Positions 25,704 through 34,561 of a DNA stretch of 64,000 nt are shown here, in pieces; the stretch's first letter is position 1, and each line of letters starts with the position of its first letter. The position numbers and the translations under genes are program-made. The DNA is from Phycisphaerae bacterium (GTDB lineage: Bacteria > Planctomycetota > Phycisphaerae > UBA1845 > JAFGLZ01). The notes under the pieces were generated by a model. It saw only the letters and a list, made by a program, of their open reading frames with translations. It did not search any database and had not been told where the DNA came from. The DNA is taken from positions 1 to 64,000 of the forward strand of contig JAFGLZ010000132.1 of NCBI GenBank assembly GCA_016927755.1, in the 5' to 3' direction.

Positions 25704-25794
25704 GGGGGCGTGTCCTCCGTTCGGTCCGAATCACGTTCTGACTGCGGCGTCATGATCGGGGAGCGTGGTGATCTTGTCCAGTCATGAAGGGAAA

Positions 25795-25917
25795 GCCCGT
25801 TGAGACGGGCTCCGTGTTGGTGGTGAGAACGGGAGGAGCGTGCGTCCTCGGCCAACCAGCCCTTGAAGGGCTGGCCTATCAGCCCGCTTACGGCGGGAAA
25901 GCCCCGTGAACGGGGCT
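25795..25917. repeat. Cluster of four short palindromes
   Basis: Within 320 bases lacking a gene (25704-26024) there are four hairpins: GCCCGT-TGAG-ACGGGC (25795-25810), CCAGCCCT-TGA-AGGGCTGG (25856-25874), CCCGC-TTACG-GCGGG (25883-25897) and AGCCCCGT-GA-ACGGGGCT (25900-25917). The stems differ but stay fully paired, and three of the loops contain TGA or GA. They look like a REP-like palindrome family or remnants of one. Confidence 0.6.
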
Positions 25918-26024
25918 GGGGCCGCGCACACCGCTTGGGCTCGGCGCCCGCCTATCTTGTCACGGAGCCCCGCCTCGGAGGCAGGCTCTTTGTCGATCAG
26001 GTCAGCGGTTTCGTGTAGCCGACG

Positions 26025-27908
26025 TCATTTGGATTCGGGGACCGCGAGGATGTGAAGTTCTGATCTGTCCCAGCTCATATCGAGGCATCCCACCAGCGCC
26101 CGCCCGTCCGGCAGGATCGCCATGGGACCGAGGTGGTCGCCGGCCACGTAGTGATACGCGCGTCGAGGATGCTCCGGTTGCCGGATGTCGTAGACCGTGA
26201 GGTCGGCCCCCCTGCCTAGGACATAGACGAATCCATCTCGAACAGCGATCTGTCTGATCTGGCCGGCCGTATGGACAACGCGTTCGATGGGGAGTGGCTC
26301 TCTTCGGCCAATCTGCACATACTCGGCCCGGTCGCCCCGGATGCCCGTCAACCGGTACACGGAGGGGGCGTAGTGGCCGCACACGACGAGGAGATCGCCC
26401 TCGACGGCCAACATGTTGGAGCGAGTCGAGTGGTGCCCGCGCAAGCGGACGGTGACGTCGAGGCGTTCGGCCGGGCTCAGTTCCTGGCACGGGACCATGT
26501 CGACGGACAACACGGGGCGTTCATGGTCCGACGACGCCTCAAGTCGATACCATGGCATACTCAAGTCATACCGACGCGCGATCCGCGGGGCGTTGGGGTC
26601 ATCGAGTGAGATGGACAACAGGGTCTTCTCCTCGCAATAGACGCGATACACGTAGATCGTCTGCTCGTGAAGGCATGCGGTGAGCGACGGGCGGTCACCT
26701 TGCCGCGGCAGATTCGGCTCCAACTCGAGCTCATTCAGCACTGATGCGTCACCACCCGCACCGAGTGCGATCGTGCAGAGCACGTATCCTGTTGGATCGC
26801 CCCGTCGCATGAAGTATACATGGTCGGATCGTTCGGGCGACCCGAGGAGTTCGCCCGGAGCCAAACCGTAGCCATCCGGTGTCAATCCTCGGAAGACGAA
26901 GCGCGGCGCCGTCACCGCGCCCGGGCTCGACTGATCCCATCTGCAGAGCAAGCAGTCTGCCGTCCTCGCGTTCGAGCCCCAGGGCGTGTCCTGCAGCAAC
27001 ACCAAGCCCCCCTGGGCCGATGGTACGACATCGCGAACCCACCGGGTCACGCGGGGGGCGGGTGGAGGCAGGACCACTTTTCGCTCGCACTCGAGGTTCG
27101 CCCTGAGCTGAAACGCGCCGGCCCCGAAGAGGAGGAGGAGGGTAGCACCCAGCGTCCAGCACATCAGGCGCAGATCGAGGCGGAGCCGCCAGTCGCGTCG
27201 AACCGCCCACCAAGCGAGAGCAAGGGACACGGCGATCGCCGTGAGCATCCCTCCCACAAACAGCCGGGAATAGACGCGGAAAACGTAGCTGAAGTCGCCG
27301 TACGTGTCCGCTAGTTCCATCAGATTGAGGACGCTGAACCATCTCAGCGGGGGTAGGACGATGGGGAGGAAGTAGACGAGCAGTGCCGCGCCGACCGACA
27401 ACACGGCCGCGTGAGAGGCGCGGCGAACGAGAGAGCCGAGAAGGAAAGCGATGCTGAAGATCAAGGCCCAGCAGAAGGTGTGCATACCGAGAACACCATA
27501 CGGCAGCGGATGCGCCGGTCGGAAGTCTCCGACGTAGGGGCAGCAGACGTAGCGAATGGTCAGAGTCACCAGCACCGGAAGACAACATGCCAACAGAGTC
27601 GTCACCAGCCCGGCGGCATACTTGACGAGGAAGGCAATCAGGGGCGAGACCGGCTGGCTGCGCCAGAACGTCTCGAGCGACGGTTTGGAGTCACGAGTGG
27701 CGGTGCCGACCCCCACCAAGACGGCCATCAACCCACCGAGGCAGAGCACCATGTCCCCAGTGACGCGGACGTAGATGAGCGTCGCATCGTCCATGTTCCA
27801 GCCGAAGATCTGCGTCAGGGGAAGGGCAAGGAAGAATCCGAGCCCGGCGAGGAGGAACCATCGCTGCTCGCGCCATTCCTTCCAGATCAAGGCCGTGGTC
27901 GGTTTCAT
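26025..27908 (-). CDS. ABC-2 type permease fused to a periplasmic beta-propeller
   Basis: Residues 1-270 form an ABC-2 permease: an amphipathic start WKEWREQRW, then about six transmembrane helices, the last at about 250-268. Residues 275-627 are an extracytoplasmic domain of repeated strands with LVIVD/YVTN-like units (LLSISLDDPNAPRIARRYDL and VYDIRQPEHPRRAYHY), which predicts a beta-propeller. The start overlaps the upstream permease stop (ATGA). It is the last gene of a GntR-ATPase-permease-permease operon. Both permeases begin with the same WKEWREQRW motif, so they probably form a heterodimer. The exported or sensed compound is unknown; YtrA-type operons often respond to cell-wall-active agents. 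Confidence 0.75.
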   Translation of the reverse strand: MKPTTALIWKEWREQRWFLLAGLGFFLALPLTQIFGWNMDDATLIYVRVTGDMVLCLGGLMAVLVGVGTATRDSKPSLETFWRSQPVSPLIAFLVKYAAGLVTTLLACCLPVLVTLTIRYVCCPYVGDFRPAHPLPYGVLGMHTFCWALIFSIAFLLGSLVRRASHAAVLSVGAALLVYFLPIVLPPLRWFSVLNLMELADTYGDFSYVFRVYSRLFVGGMLTAIAVSLALAWWAVRRDWRLRLDLRLMCWTLGATLLLLFGAGAFQLRANLECERKVVLPPPAPRVTRWVRDVVPSAQGGLVLLQDTPWGSNARTADCLLCRWDQSSPGAVTAPRFVFRGLTPDGYGLAPGELLGSPERSDHVYFMRRGDPTGYVLCTIALGAGGDASVLNELELEPNLPRQGDRPSLTACLHEQTIYVYRVYCEEKTLLSISLDDPNAPRIARRYDLSMPWYRLEASSDHERPVLSVDMVPCQELSPAERLDVTVRLRGHHSTRSNMLAVEGDLLVVCGHYAPSVYRLTGIRGDRAEYVQIGRREPLPIERVVHTAGQIRQIAVRDGFVYVLGRGADLTVYDIRQPEHPRRAYHYVAGDHLGPMAILPDGRALVGCLDMSWDRSELHILAVPESK

Positions 27909-28627
27909 GCGCCTGTCCCTCCGAGTCTGGCGAAACGCCGGGCCGCCCACGTCATCAGAACGACCGCAAGCAGCGTTTGGATCCACGCCAAGTGAAGCAG
28001 GAGCTCCGCGTCCGGCGGGTACGTCACGCAGCAGAACGCGAACGGTGTCGCCAAGAGAGGCAACTGAGCCAGTGCCTTGACGTCCCAGAGCCTGTGCAGA
28101 GCCTCTCCGAACAGGATGAGGCCGCACATGACCGCCAGGCAACCGATCGCAAGCAGCGCGGATCGCGCCTCCGTCGACTGCCGCACGCCAAGACAATGCG
28201 CCCACACATAGAACGACAGAGCTCCGCCCAGCCCCCCGAGGAGGATGTGCGTGATCCGAGTGATCGATATCTCCCGGCCGCCGGCGATGAGGCAGGCCAG
28301 AATGAAGGCCACGAGCATGGGCGCCGCGCAGGTCGTCGCTCCAACCGCCGTCTTGAGGACGAACGTGACGGACGGGCGAACCGGCAGTGCCAAGAGGACG
28401 GGAAGACTGCCTTCAGCTCGCTCGGCCGCGACCAGGTCCATCGAGGCCAGGATCGGCAACGAGGAGGCAGCGATGAACACGCCGAGCAGGAGGATCGTCT
28501 CGTCCGGGAGCAGACGCGTCTGGAGACCGATTGCCGTGTATCCGCCGAGGATCACGCAACCGAAGGCGACCTTCCAGCGTTGCTCACGCCACTCTTTCCA
28601 AAGCAGGCTGCGTAGGGCCTTGCTCAT
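27905..28627 (-). CDS. ABC-2 type transporter permease
   Basis: The 240-residue protein has six predicted transmembrane helices and the N-terminal amphipathic LLWKEWREQRWK motif. It contains DLVAAERAEGSLPVLLALPV, the conserved cytoplasmic coupling region of ABC-2 permeases of the YtrC/CcmB-like kind. It should pair with the ATPase whose gene end overlaps its start by 44 bases and with the propeller-bearing permease downstream. It begins at the ATG at 28627. Confidence 0.8.
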   Translation of the reverse strand: MSKALRSLLWKEWREQRWKVAFGCVILGGYTAIGLQTRLLPDETILLLGVFIAASSLPILASMDLVAAERAEGSLPVLLALPVRPSVTFVLKTAVGATTCAAPMLVAFILACLIAGGREISITRITHILLGGLGGALSFYVWAHCLGVRQSTEARSALLAIGCLAVMCGLILFGEALHRLWDVKALAQLPLLATPFAFCCVTYPPDAELLLHLAWIQTLLAVVLMTWAARRFARLGGTGA

Positions 28628-29504
28628 CTGTCCTTCCTATCACGTAGGCCTCGAAGATCTCGTCCAGGTTCAGGTCGACGATTACGGGGGTGACATCGGC
28701 CTGCTCCAACGCAGACAGGGCTTCCGCGACGCGTTCGACGACGACGGCGACGCGTTTGCCGCCCGGCTTGACGTCGAGGGTTCCGGGCAGGCGGCCGATC
28801 GACTCGAGGGCGGCCGACGGCAAGATCAACTGCTTGACCTCGTCGCGGAGCTGTTCCGTGGCGGCCTGCCTGACGATCCGACCGCGATCGAGGATGGCCA
28901 CGACGTCGGCCACGGGCTCGATCTCGTACAACAGGTGAGAACTGAAGAAGACCGTGACGCCGGAGCCTTGGAGATGCTCGATGACGTCGCGGATGAACTC
29001 CTTGCGCATGATCGGGTCGAGCCCGAGGGTGGGATCGTCGAGGATGACGAGCTCCGGGCGATGGGCCAGGGCCAGCAGGAGCGCGAGCCGCGCGGTCTGC
29101 CCCTTGGACAGGTCGCGAACGCGGGTCTTGGGCGGCAACTCGAATCGCTGGAGGTACGAGCGAGCCAAGGCGTCGTCCCATGTGGGGTAGAACGAGGAGA
29201 TGAAGGAGACGATCTCGCTGACGCGCATCCATCCGAACATGGTCTGGTCTTCCGCCATGAAGCCGACGCGGCGGCGGATCTCGAGGGCGTCGCGGGCGGG
29301 GTTCAGGCCGAGGACGCGGATCTGACCGGCATCGGGCTTGAGCAGCCCGATGAGCATACGGATCGTGGTGGTCTTGCCGGCGCCGTTTCGGCCGAGGAAG
29401 GCGAAGGTCTGGCCCGGCTCGACGGCCAAGGTGAGGTCATCGAGCACGCTAGCGGCGCCGAATCGTTTGGCAAGGCCTTGTATGTCGATCGCGGGTTCAC
29501 CCAT
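28584..29504 (-). CDS. ABC transporter ATP-binding protein
   Basis: The 306-residue ATPase has Walker A (GRNGAGKTTT), the Q-loop (GFMAEDQTMFGWM), the signature LSKGQTARLALLLALAHRP (an unusual LSKGQ in place of LSGGQ), Walker B (LVILDDPTLGLDP) and the H-loop (FFSSHLLYEIE). The C-terminal 70 residues resemble the regulatory tail of drug-export ATPases. Aspartate replaces the usual catalytic glutamate after Walker B (DDP in place of DEP), as in several YtrB-type ATPases. It overlaps the GntR gene by 8 bases. Confidence 0.9.
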   Translation of the reverse strand: MGEPAIDIQGLAKRFGAASVLDDLTLAVEPGQTFAFLGRNGAGKTTTIRMLIGLLKPDAGQIRVLGLNPARDALEIRRRVGFMAEDQTMFGWMRVSEIVSFISSFYPTWDDALARSYLQRFELPPKTRVRDLSKGQTARLALLLALAHRPELVILDDPTLGLDPIMRKEFIRDVIEHLQGSGVTVFFSSHLLYEIEPVADVVAILDRGRIVRQAATEQLRDEVKQLILPSAALESIGRLPGTLDVKPGGKRVAVVVERVAEALSALEQADVTPVIVDLNLDEIFEAYVIGRTDEQGPTQPALERVA

Positions 29505-29910
29505 GTTGCTCTCCTTTCCGCCGTGGCGAGGCGCGGTCGATCTGGTTGAAGGCTCCGTCGACGAGGGCGTGCACGGCGTCAGCGTCGAGGCCGAGCGTAG
29601 CGGCGCGGCGTACGAGGCGGTCGACCTCCTGACGGAGCAGGTCGCGCTGTGCCCGCAGCCGGCCGGGGGCGAGGGTCTGGGCGACGTAGGTCCCGTCGCC
29701 GTGGCGCCGCTCGAGGAGGCCCTCGGAGGTCAGGCGCTCGTAGACCCTCAGGATGGTGTTCTGGTTGACGGCCAACTCGCGGGCGAGCTCGCGGACGCTG
29801 GGGAGCCTGTCGCCCGGGGCCAGGGCGCCGGCGGCACAGTGCGCGCGGATCTGGTCCATGATCTGTCGCGTGATGGGGATGCCTGAGGATGTCTCGATGC
29901 GAATGAACAT
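29497..29910 (-). CDS. GntR-family transcriptional regulator, YtrA subfamily
   Basis: The 137-residue regulator has the winged-helix DNA-binding domain at residues 10-75 (PITRQIMDQIRAH, then RLPSVRELARELAVNQNTILRVYERL and GDGTYVA) and a short C-terminal dimerisation helix pair, the YtrA layout. It is first in an operon with an ABC transporter and probably represses it. A strong promoter and short inverted repeats lie directly upstream (29931-29974), so autoregulation is likely. The ligand is unknown. Confidence 0.88.
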   Translation of the reverse strand: MFIRIETSSGIPITRQIMDQIRAHCAAGALAPGDRLPSVRELARELAVNQNTILRVYERLTSEGLLERRHGDGTYVAQTLAPGRLRAQRDLLRQEVDRLVRRAATLGLDADAVHALVDGAFNQIDRASPRRKGEQHG

Positions 29911-29946
29911 GGTCTCTGACCCAGCAAGTGACTACACTACTATAAC

Positions 29947-29974
29947 AGTATACACCCGATTCGCGGGCTGTCAA
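29947..29974 (-). promoter_or_regulatory. Strong promoter with overlapping operator for the GntR/ABC operon
   Basis: On the minus strand TTGACA (29969-29974) and TATACT (29947-29952) are separated by 16 bases. The inverted repeat TACT-GTTAT-AGTA and two GTGTA copies overlap and follow the -10 box, where a YtrA-type repressor would block transcription. The GntR start is at 29910. Confidence 0.6.
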
Positions 29975-30040
29975 ATCCAGCCGGAAGAATTCGACGAGGG
30001 CACAGGGACGAAGCAAGGAGCGGTCAGCGATCCCCCCTGC

Positions 30041-32818
30041 TTAGCCCCGACGCGGGCGGCGGGACACGAACTGATAGCTGCCAGAGCCAATGCGATAGAC
30101 AGCCGCACCGCCATCCATCCGAAGGAACTCGACACCCTCAGCCCGGTCGGCGGGGGATGACCCTTCGGTAACGCCCTGCTTGTCTAGGGCGGGGATGTAG
30201 ACGGTGGCGGTTGCGCCTGGGGGGATGGTGACGTTCAGCTCGAAGGTTTGGTTCTCGATTCTCCACTCGCTTCGGATTCGGCCTCGGACGGAATCGTGGT
30301 GGGCTTTGACCCACTTCAGGTCGGCGACGAGATGCGGGCGGATGATGATCTTGTCGAAGCCGACGGCGTCTTCGGCGGGGCTGATGCCGGCGAGGTGCTT
30401 GTAGAACCACTCGCTGACGGAGCCGAACATGGGGTGGTTGTGGCTGAAGGTATTGTCGCTGAAGGCCCAGTGCTCCCAGAGGGTGGTGGCACCTCGGTCG
30501 AGCATGTGTCCCCAGCCGGGGAAGGTCTTCTGACTCGCGATGGTGTGTGCGACGTCGGCCCGGCCGAGATCGCTCAGGGCGAGGAGCATGTACTTCGTGC
30601 CGAAGATGCCGGTGGTGAGGTGGCCTTTGCTCTTATCGAGGACGTCCTTGACGAGGACGTCGAGGGCGGCGGCTTCCTCATTCTCGGGGACGAGGCCCAT
30701 GTACAGGGCGAAGGCTTGGCAGGCTTGCGTGCCGCTGTCGTACACACCCGTGCCGGGCTTGAGGAACTTGGCGTTGAAGGCCTGCCGGATATCGTCGGCG
30801 AGCTTGGCGTAGCGGGTTGCGTCGTTGGGCTTGCCGATGACGGCTGCGAGCTTGGCCAGCAGGTGGGCGTTGAGGTAGTAGAAGGCCGTGCTGGTCAGGG
30901 CGACGGGTTTGGGGGCGATGCTCTCGTGGTCGCCGATGCCGAAGGGCGGGACGTGGTCCTTGGCGTTGGCTCGCAGCAGCTCGCCCCAGCGTTTGGAGGT
31001 TTCGTACTGCTGTTCGATGAGGTGCTTGTCGCCGTAGTACTGATATCGCTGCCAGAGGAGGAGGGGATGGGCGGCGCCCCAGCCGATGGGGCCGACGCCT
31101 TCGCCCAGACCGCCACCGGCGATCCCGACGAAGGGGGCGGTCTCGGTGATACCGCCGTTAGGGCGGACAGCGTCGGAGAAGTCCTGCACGGCCTTGGCGT
31201 AGAAGCGGGTCATGTCGAGGTTGAGGATGGCCATCTCGCTGGAGGAGACGATGTCGCCGCCGTAACCGAACTTCTCGCGGTGCGGGCAGTCGGACTGGAC
31301 GCTAAACATGTTGCTCCGCTGGGTCCAGACGACCATGTCCTGGATGCGGTTGTACAGCTCGTTGGAGCAGGAGAAGGCGCCGGCCGGTTCGACAGCCGAG
31401 TGCAGCAATTCGCCTTCGATGGCATCCGGAGTGGGCTTGCCGGGGTAGCCGGCGACCTCGACGTATCGGAAGCCGTGGAAGGTGAAGCGGGGCGCGTATT
31501 CCTCCAGACCCTGGCCCTTGAGGGTGTAGGCGTCTTGCTGGAATGCGACGTCGGGCGCGCCGGGTCCGGCCATTCCGGCCTTCTTGATCTGGCCGGCGAC
31601 GGAGGTCATGCCGTTAAGGGTTCCGTCGGTGTAGAGCAGCTCGCCGTATCGGAGGGTGACGGTGGCGCCGGCGGGTCCTTGGACTCGGAGGCGGACTCGT
31701 CCGGCGAGATTCTGGCCGAGGTCGAAGATATAGAGGCCGGGCTTGGGCTCGGTGAGGTTGACGGTCTTGACCGTGCGCATGGCCTTGATCGGGGGGATCA
31801 TCTGGGCATGGAGCGGGCCGATCGGCTCGGCGGACGTGACGGCGTTGGGCCAGGAGGCGTCGTCGAATCCCGGGCGGTCCCAGCCGGGTTGTTCGCGTCG
31901 GGCGTCGTAGTGCTCGCCGAGATAGGCGTTGTCTCTGAGGATGGGGCCGTCGCTGGCCTTCCAGGTCTCGTCGGTGACGACGGTCTGACGGGTGCCGTCG
32001 GTGTAGTCGATCTGGAGTTGGAGGATCGCTCGCGGCGTGCCGACGGTGAGGTGGTCGCGGAGGTTGTAGCGTCCCCACATCCGCATCGGGAGCGGGTTGT
32101 ACCAGCCGTTGCCGAGCATGATGCCGATGGCGGTCCTGGCCTGCCGGAGGAGGTCGGTTACGTCGTAGGTGGCGTAGAGCACGCGCTTAGCGTAGGAGGT
32201 CCAGGCGGGGTCGAGGAGGTGATCGCCGACCTTTTGGCCGTTGATGCGCAGCTCGTAGTAGCCGAGTCCGCTGACGTAGGCTCGGGCTCGGGCGACCTTC
32301 TTGTCGACATTAATCTCCTTTCGGAGGAGTGGCGCGGGACGATCGGCGTAGTACTGCTCGGGGCGTGTGATGGGCGGGTCGTTCCGGGCGATCCACTTGG
32401 CGCGCCAGTCTTGCTCGGCGAGGAGGGCCATCTCCCACCAGGCGGGGGCGCTGTAGGGAGAGGAGTTTCCGTGGCGATCCCTGGCGCGGACCTTCCAGTA
32501 GGCGCGTATGCCGGAAGACAGCGGTTTGCCCGCGTAAGCGATGTTGAGGGATTCCTTCGAGGCGACCTTGCCGCTGTCCCAGAGGTCGGCCCGGTCTTTG
32601 GCGAGGAGGTCGGGGCTGGTGGCCACGAGGATCTGATAGGCGGTCTGGATCTGGCCGCGCTGGTTGGACGTGAGGGTCCAACTCAGGCGAGGCGGGGTGA
32701 CGTCGATGCCCAGCGGATTCGTCATGTACTCGCATCGAAGGTGATCGAGCGTCATGTCGCTCGTTCCCGTGATCGCCGGAGTGAGGACGGCGGCGAGTAG
32801 TCGTAGTGCGGCTGCCAT
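30041..32818 (-). CDS. Secreted alpha-L-rhamnosidase, GH78
   Basis: The 925-residue enzyme has a short signal peptide (MAAALRLLAAVLTPAITGTS), an N-terminal fibronectin-like domain (LRCEYMTNPLGIDVTPPRLSW), a lectin-like domain (GLGYYELRINGQKVGDHLLDP) and an (alpha/alpha)6 barrel. The catalytic region reads SDCPHREKFGYGGD, where Glu in HREK is the likely acid. GH78 removes terminal rhamnose from pectins, ulvan and similar polymers. The ATG at 32818 follows GGGAG; an upstream extension is not supported. It is divergent from the cyclase gene. A second GH78 gene lies at 55-59 kb. Confidence 0.88.
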   Translation of the reverse strand: MAAALRLLAAVLTPAITGTSDMTLDHLRCEYMTNPLGIDVTPPRLSWTLTSNQRGQIQTAYQILVATSPDLLAKDRADLWDSGKVASKESLNIAYAGKPLSSGIRAYWKVRARDRHGNSSPYSAPAWWEMALLAEQDWRAKWIARNDPPITRPEQYYADRPAPLLRKEINVDKKVARARAYVSGLGYYELRINGQKVGDHLLDPAWTSYAKRVLYATYDVTDLLRQARTAIGIMLGNGWYNPLPMRMWGRYNLRDHLTVGTPRAILQLQIDYTDGTRQTVVTDETWKASDGPILRDNAYLGEHYDARREQPGWDRPGFDDASWPNAVTSAEPIGPLHAQMIPPIKAMRTVKTVNLTEPKPGLYIFDLGQNLAGRVRLRVQGPAGATVTLRYGELLYTDGTLNGMTSVAGQIKKAGMAGPGAPDVAFQQDAYTLKGQGLEEYAPRFTFHGFRYVEVAGYPGKPTPDAIEGELLHSAVEPAGAFSCSNELYNRIQDMVVWTQRSNMFSVQSDCPHREKFGYGGDIVSSSEMAILNLDMTRFYAKAVQDFSDAVRPNGGITETAPFVGIAGGGLGEGVGPIGWGAAHPLLLWQRYQYYGDKHLIEQQYETSKRWGELLRANAKDHVPPFGIGDHESIAPKPVALTSTAFYYLNAHLLAKLAAVIGKPNDATRYAKLADDIRQAFNAKFLKPGTGVYDSGTQACQAFALYMGLVPENEEAAALDVLVKDVLDKSKGHLTTGIFGTKYMLLALSDLGRADVAHTIASQKTFPGWGHMLDRGATTLWEHWAFSDNTFSHNHPMFGSVSEWFYKHLAGISPAEDAVGFDKIIIRPHLVADLKWVKAHHDSVRGRIRSEWRIENQTFELNVTIPPGATATVYIPALDKQGVTEGSSPADRAEGVEFLRMDGGAAVYRIGSGSYQFVSRRPRRG

Positions 32819-32975
32819 GTTGTCGCTCCCGTATTGGTCGAGGGATTCGGCCATCAGGCATTCGGCGGCTGATCCCAAGCTGCACACTTTAGATGGGCTT
32901 GGGGCCGGGGACAACTGGGGTGGGGTGCGGTATGCTTCCGGGGGGGCTGGATGCGCGGATGATGGGTGAGAGCCG

Positions 32976-33620
32976 ATGAACGACTTGCGGGACAACGTGG
33001 TCTTCGACATCACGCTGGAGGTGTCGGGTGCGACACTGGTCTATCCGGGCGACGCCGCGCCGGTCATCGAACGGGTGAGCGACATCCGCGAGGGTGACGC
33101 CCTGACGGCGAGCCGCCTGTCGATGGGGTGTCACGTGGGGACGCACGTCGATGCGCCGGCGCACTTCCTGGCGGATGGGGCGACGGTTGACGAACTCTCG
33201 CTCGAGTGCTTCCATGGGCCGGCGGTTGTCGTGGATATGCGTGGGAAGGACGTGATCGGGCGGAGCGACGTTGAGGCGGCGGGGCTGCCCGAGGGGCATC
33301 ACATCCTGCTCAAGACGGACAATTCGTTGCTGTTGAGGCAGACGACGTTTTCGGAACGATACTGCACGGTGAGCGCGGAGGCGGCGGCGTGTCTGGCGGC
33401 GAGGCGGCCTCGAGCCATCGGCTTCGACTACTACAGCCTGGACCCGGTCGAGACGCGGACGTATGCGGCGCACGTGGCGCTCGCGAGGGCGGGGATTCCC
33501 GTGTTCGTCTGTCTGGATCTGTCGGAGGTGCCGCCCGGCGGGTACACGTTCGTGGGACTGCCGCTTCGGCTGCGGGGGGTGGAGGCGGCGCCGGTCCGGG
33601 CGGTGCTGATGGGGGCGTGA
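32976..33620 (+). CDS. Cyclase family / kynurenine formamidase-like hydrolase
   Basis: The 214-residue protein has the family metal site in MGCHVGTHVDAPAHF (HxGTHxDxPxHF), the YPGD element near the start and the IGFDYYSLD strand. The family includes metal-dependent kynurenine formamidases and isatin hydrolases; the substrate here is not clear. The ATG at 32976 is preceded by GGGTGAGAG. Its stop is 10 bases before the AAA+ remnant, so an insertion junction lies immediately downstream. Confidence 0.83.
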   Translation: MNDLRDNVVFDITLEVSGATLVYPGDAAPVIERVSDIREGDALTASRLSMGCHVGTHVDAPAHFLADGATVDELSLECFHGPAVVVDMRGKDVIGRSDVEAAGLPEGHHILLKTDNSLLLRQTTFSERYCTVSAEAAACLAARRPRAIGFDYYSLDPVETRTYAAHVALARAGIPVFVCLDLSEVPPGGYTFVGLPLRLRGVEAAPVRAVLMGA

Positions 33621-33630
33621 CAGCGCGGGT

Positions 33631-34296
33631 GTGATCGGCGAGAGCAGCGTGGCGGACTTCGTCGGCCACTGGACCGTCAACGGAAGCAGGCAGACGGTCT
33701 TCGTCAAAGGCATCTTGCCCATGGCCATGGAGCACGGCCATATCCTCCAGCTCGACGAGTGCGACGCGATGCAGCCACAGGTCGGCTTCATCCTCCAGCA
33801 GGTCCTCGAGCCCACCGGCCACCTGCTCCTGACCGACACGGGCGAGGACATCGCGCCCCACGCCGACTTCCGCCTCGTGGCCACGGCCAACACGCTCGGC
33901 TTCGGCTGCGACTCAGGCCTGTACGCCAGCGGCACGAACGTGCTGAACTTCAGTTGGATCGACCGGTGGGACGTGGTCGTTCATCTTGGCTACCTGCCCG
34001 ACAAGCAAGAGGCCGAGTTGCTCCACACCCGGCACCCCTCGCTCAAAAAGGACCTGCTCAAGTGCATCGTCAAGGCAGCGGGAGACCTGAGAAAGGCCCA
34101 CGCCCAGGAGCAGCTCACCACGGTCGTCACAACGCGGCGCCTGCTGGCCCTGTGCGCCCGATTGGAGCGAGGCAACGTGTTCGACCGGGCCTTGACGGTC
34201 TGCGTGCTCAACAAGGCGCCACAGGAGGACGCCAAGGTCCTCAAGGAGACGTTCGAACATCATGTCGGGCCGTTGGGGCAGAGTGCAGGTCGCTGA
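33631..34296 (+). pseudogene. CobS-like AAA+ ATPase remnant lacking Walker A
   Basis: The 221 codons begin in the middle of an AAA_5/CobS-type ATPase: SVADFVGHWTV, then the pre-Walker B and Walker B region GHILQLDECDAMQP, sensor 1 ATANTLGFG, the arginine-finger-like SWIDRWDVVV and a C-terminal lid ending FEHH. The first third of such proteins, including the nucleotide-binding P-loop, is missing, and only a GTG is available as a start. The partner von Willebrand factor A gene usually found downstream is also absent. It is best read as a truncated gene, although a stand-alone C-terminal protein cannot be excluded. Confidence 0.7.
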
Positions 34297-34319
34297 ACGT
34301 GTGTTGCCGTCAAGAAAGA

Positions 34320-34361
34320 AGCCAGGCTCGCCGTTCCTTTAGCGGAATGACGAGCCTGGCT
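34320..34361. repeat. Long near-perfect hairpin
   Basis: AGCCAGGCTCG (34320-34330) pairs perfectly with CGAGCCTGGCT (34351-34361), and the interior can form a further six-pair stem (CGTTCC with GGAATG, one wobble). No T-run follows. It lies in the 265-base gap between the AAA+ remnant and the IS91 element, where no confident gene is seen. It could be a bidirectional terminator or a mobile-element end. Confidence 0.5.
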
Positions 34362-34561
34362 GCCCTCCGGGTCTGCAAACGGATCAGTGGGGTAGCCTTT
34401 CGCGGCGGGTAGGTCGCCTCAACGAGGACCTCCAGGGCGTTCATCGCCCGATCGCCCAGGCGCTGCCCGAACTGGAAGCGCTGGACGCCGAGATCACCCA
34501 CCAGACCACTTGCACGTCGAGCGCAGCCCATTAGGATACTCCTAACATATACCGAACTTAA

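Noticed and set aside
30248-32800. Very long plus-strand open frame opposite the rhamnosidase gene
   Set aside because: It is antisense to a clear GH78 gene and its translation is Gly/Val/Asp/Glu-rich, a codon-bias artefact of high GC.
34437-34542. Plus-strand fragment NEDLQGVHRPIAQALPELEA before the IS91 element
   Set aside because: It looks helical and might be the tail of a lost gene, but no family is recognised and there is no start.
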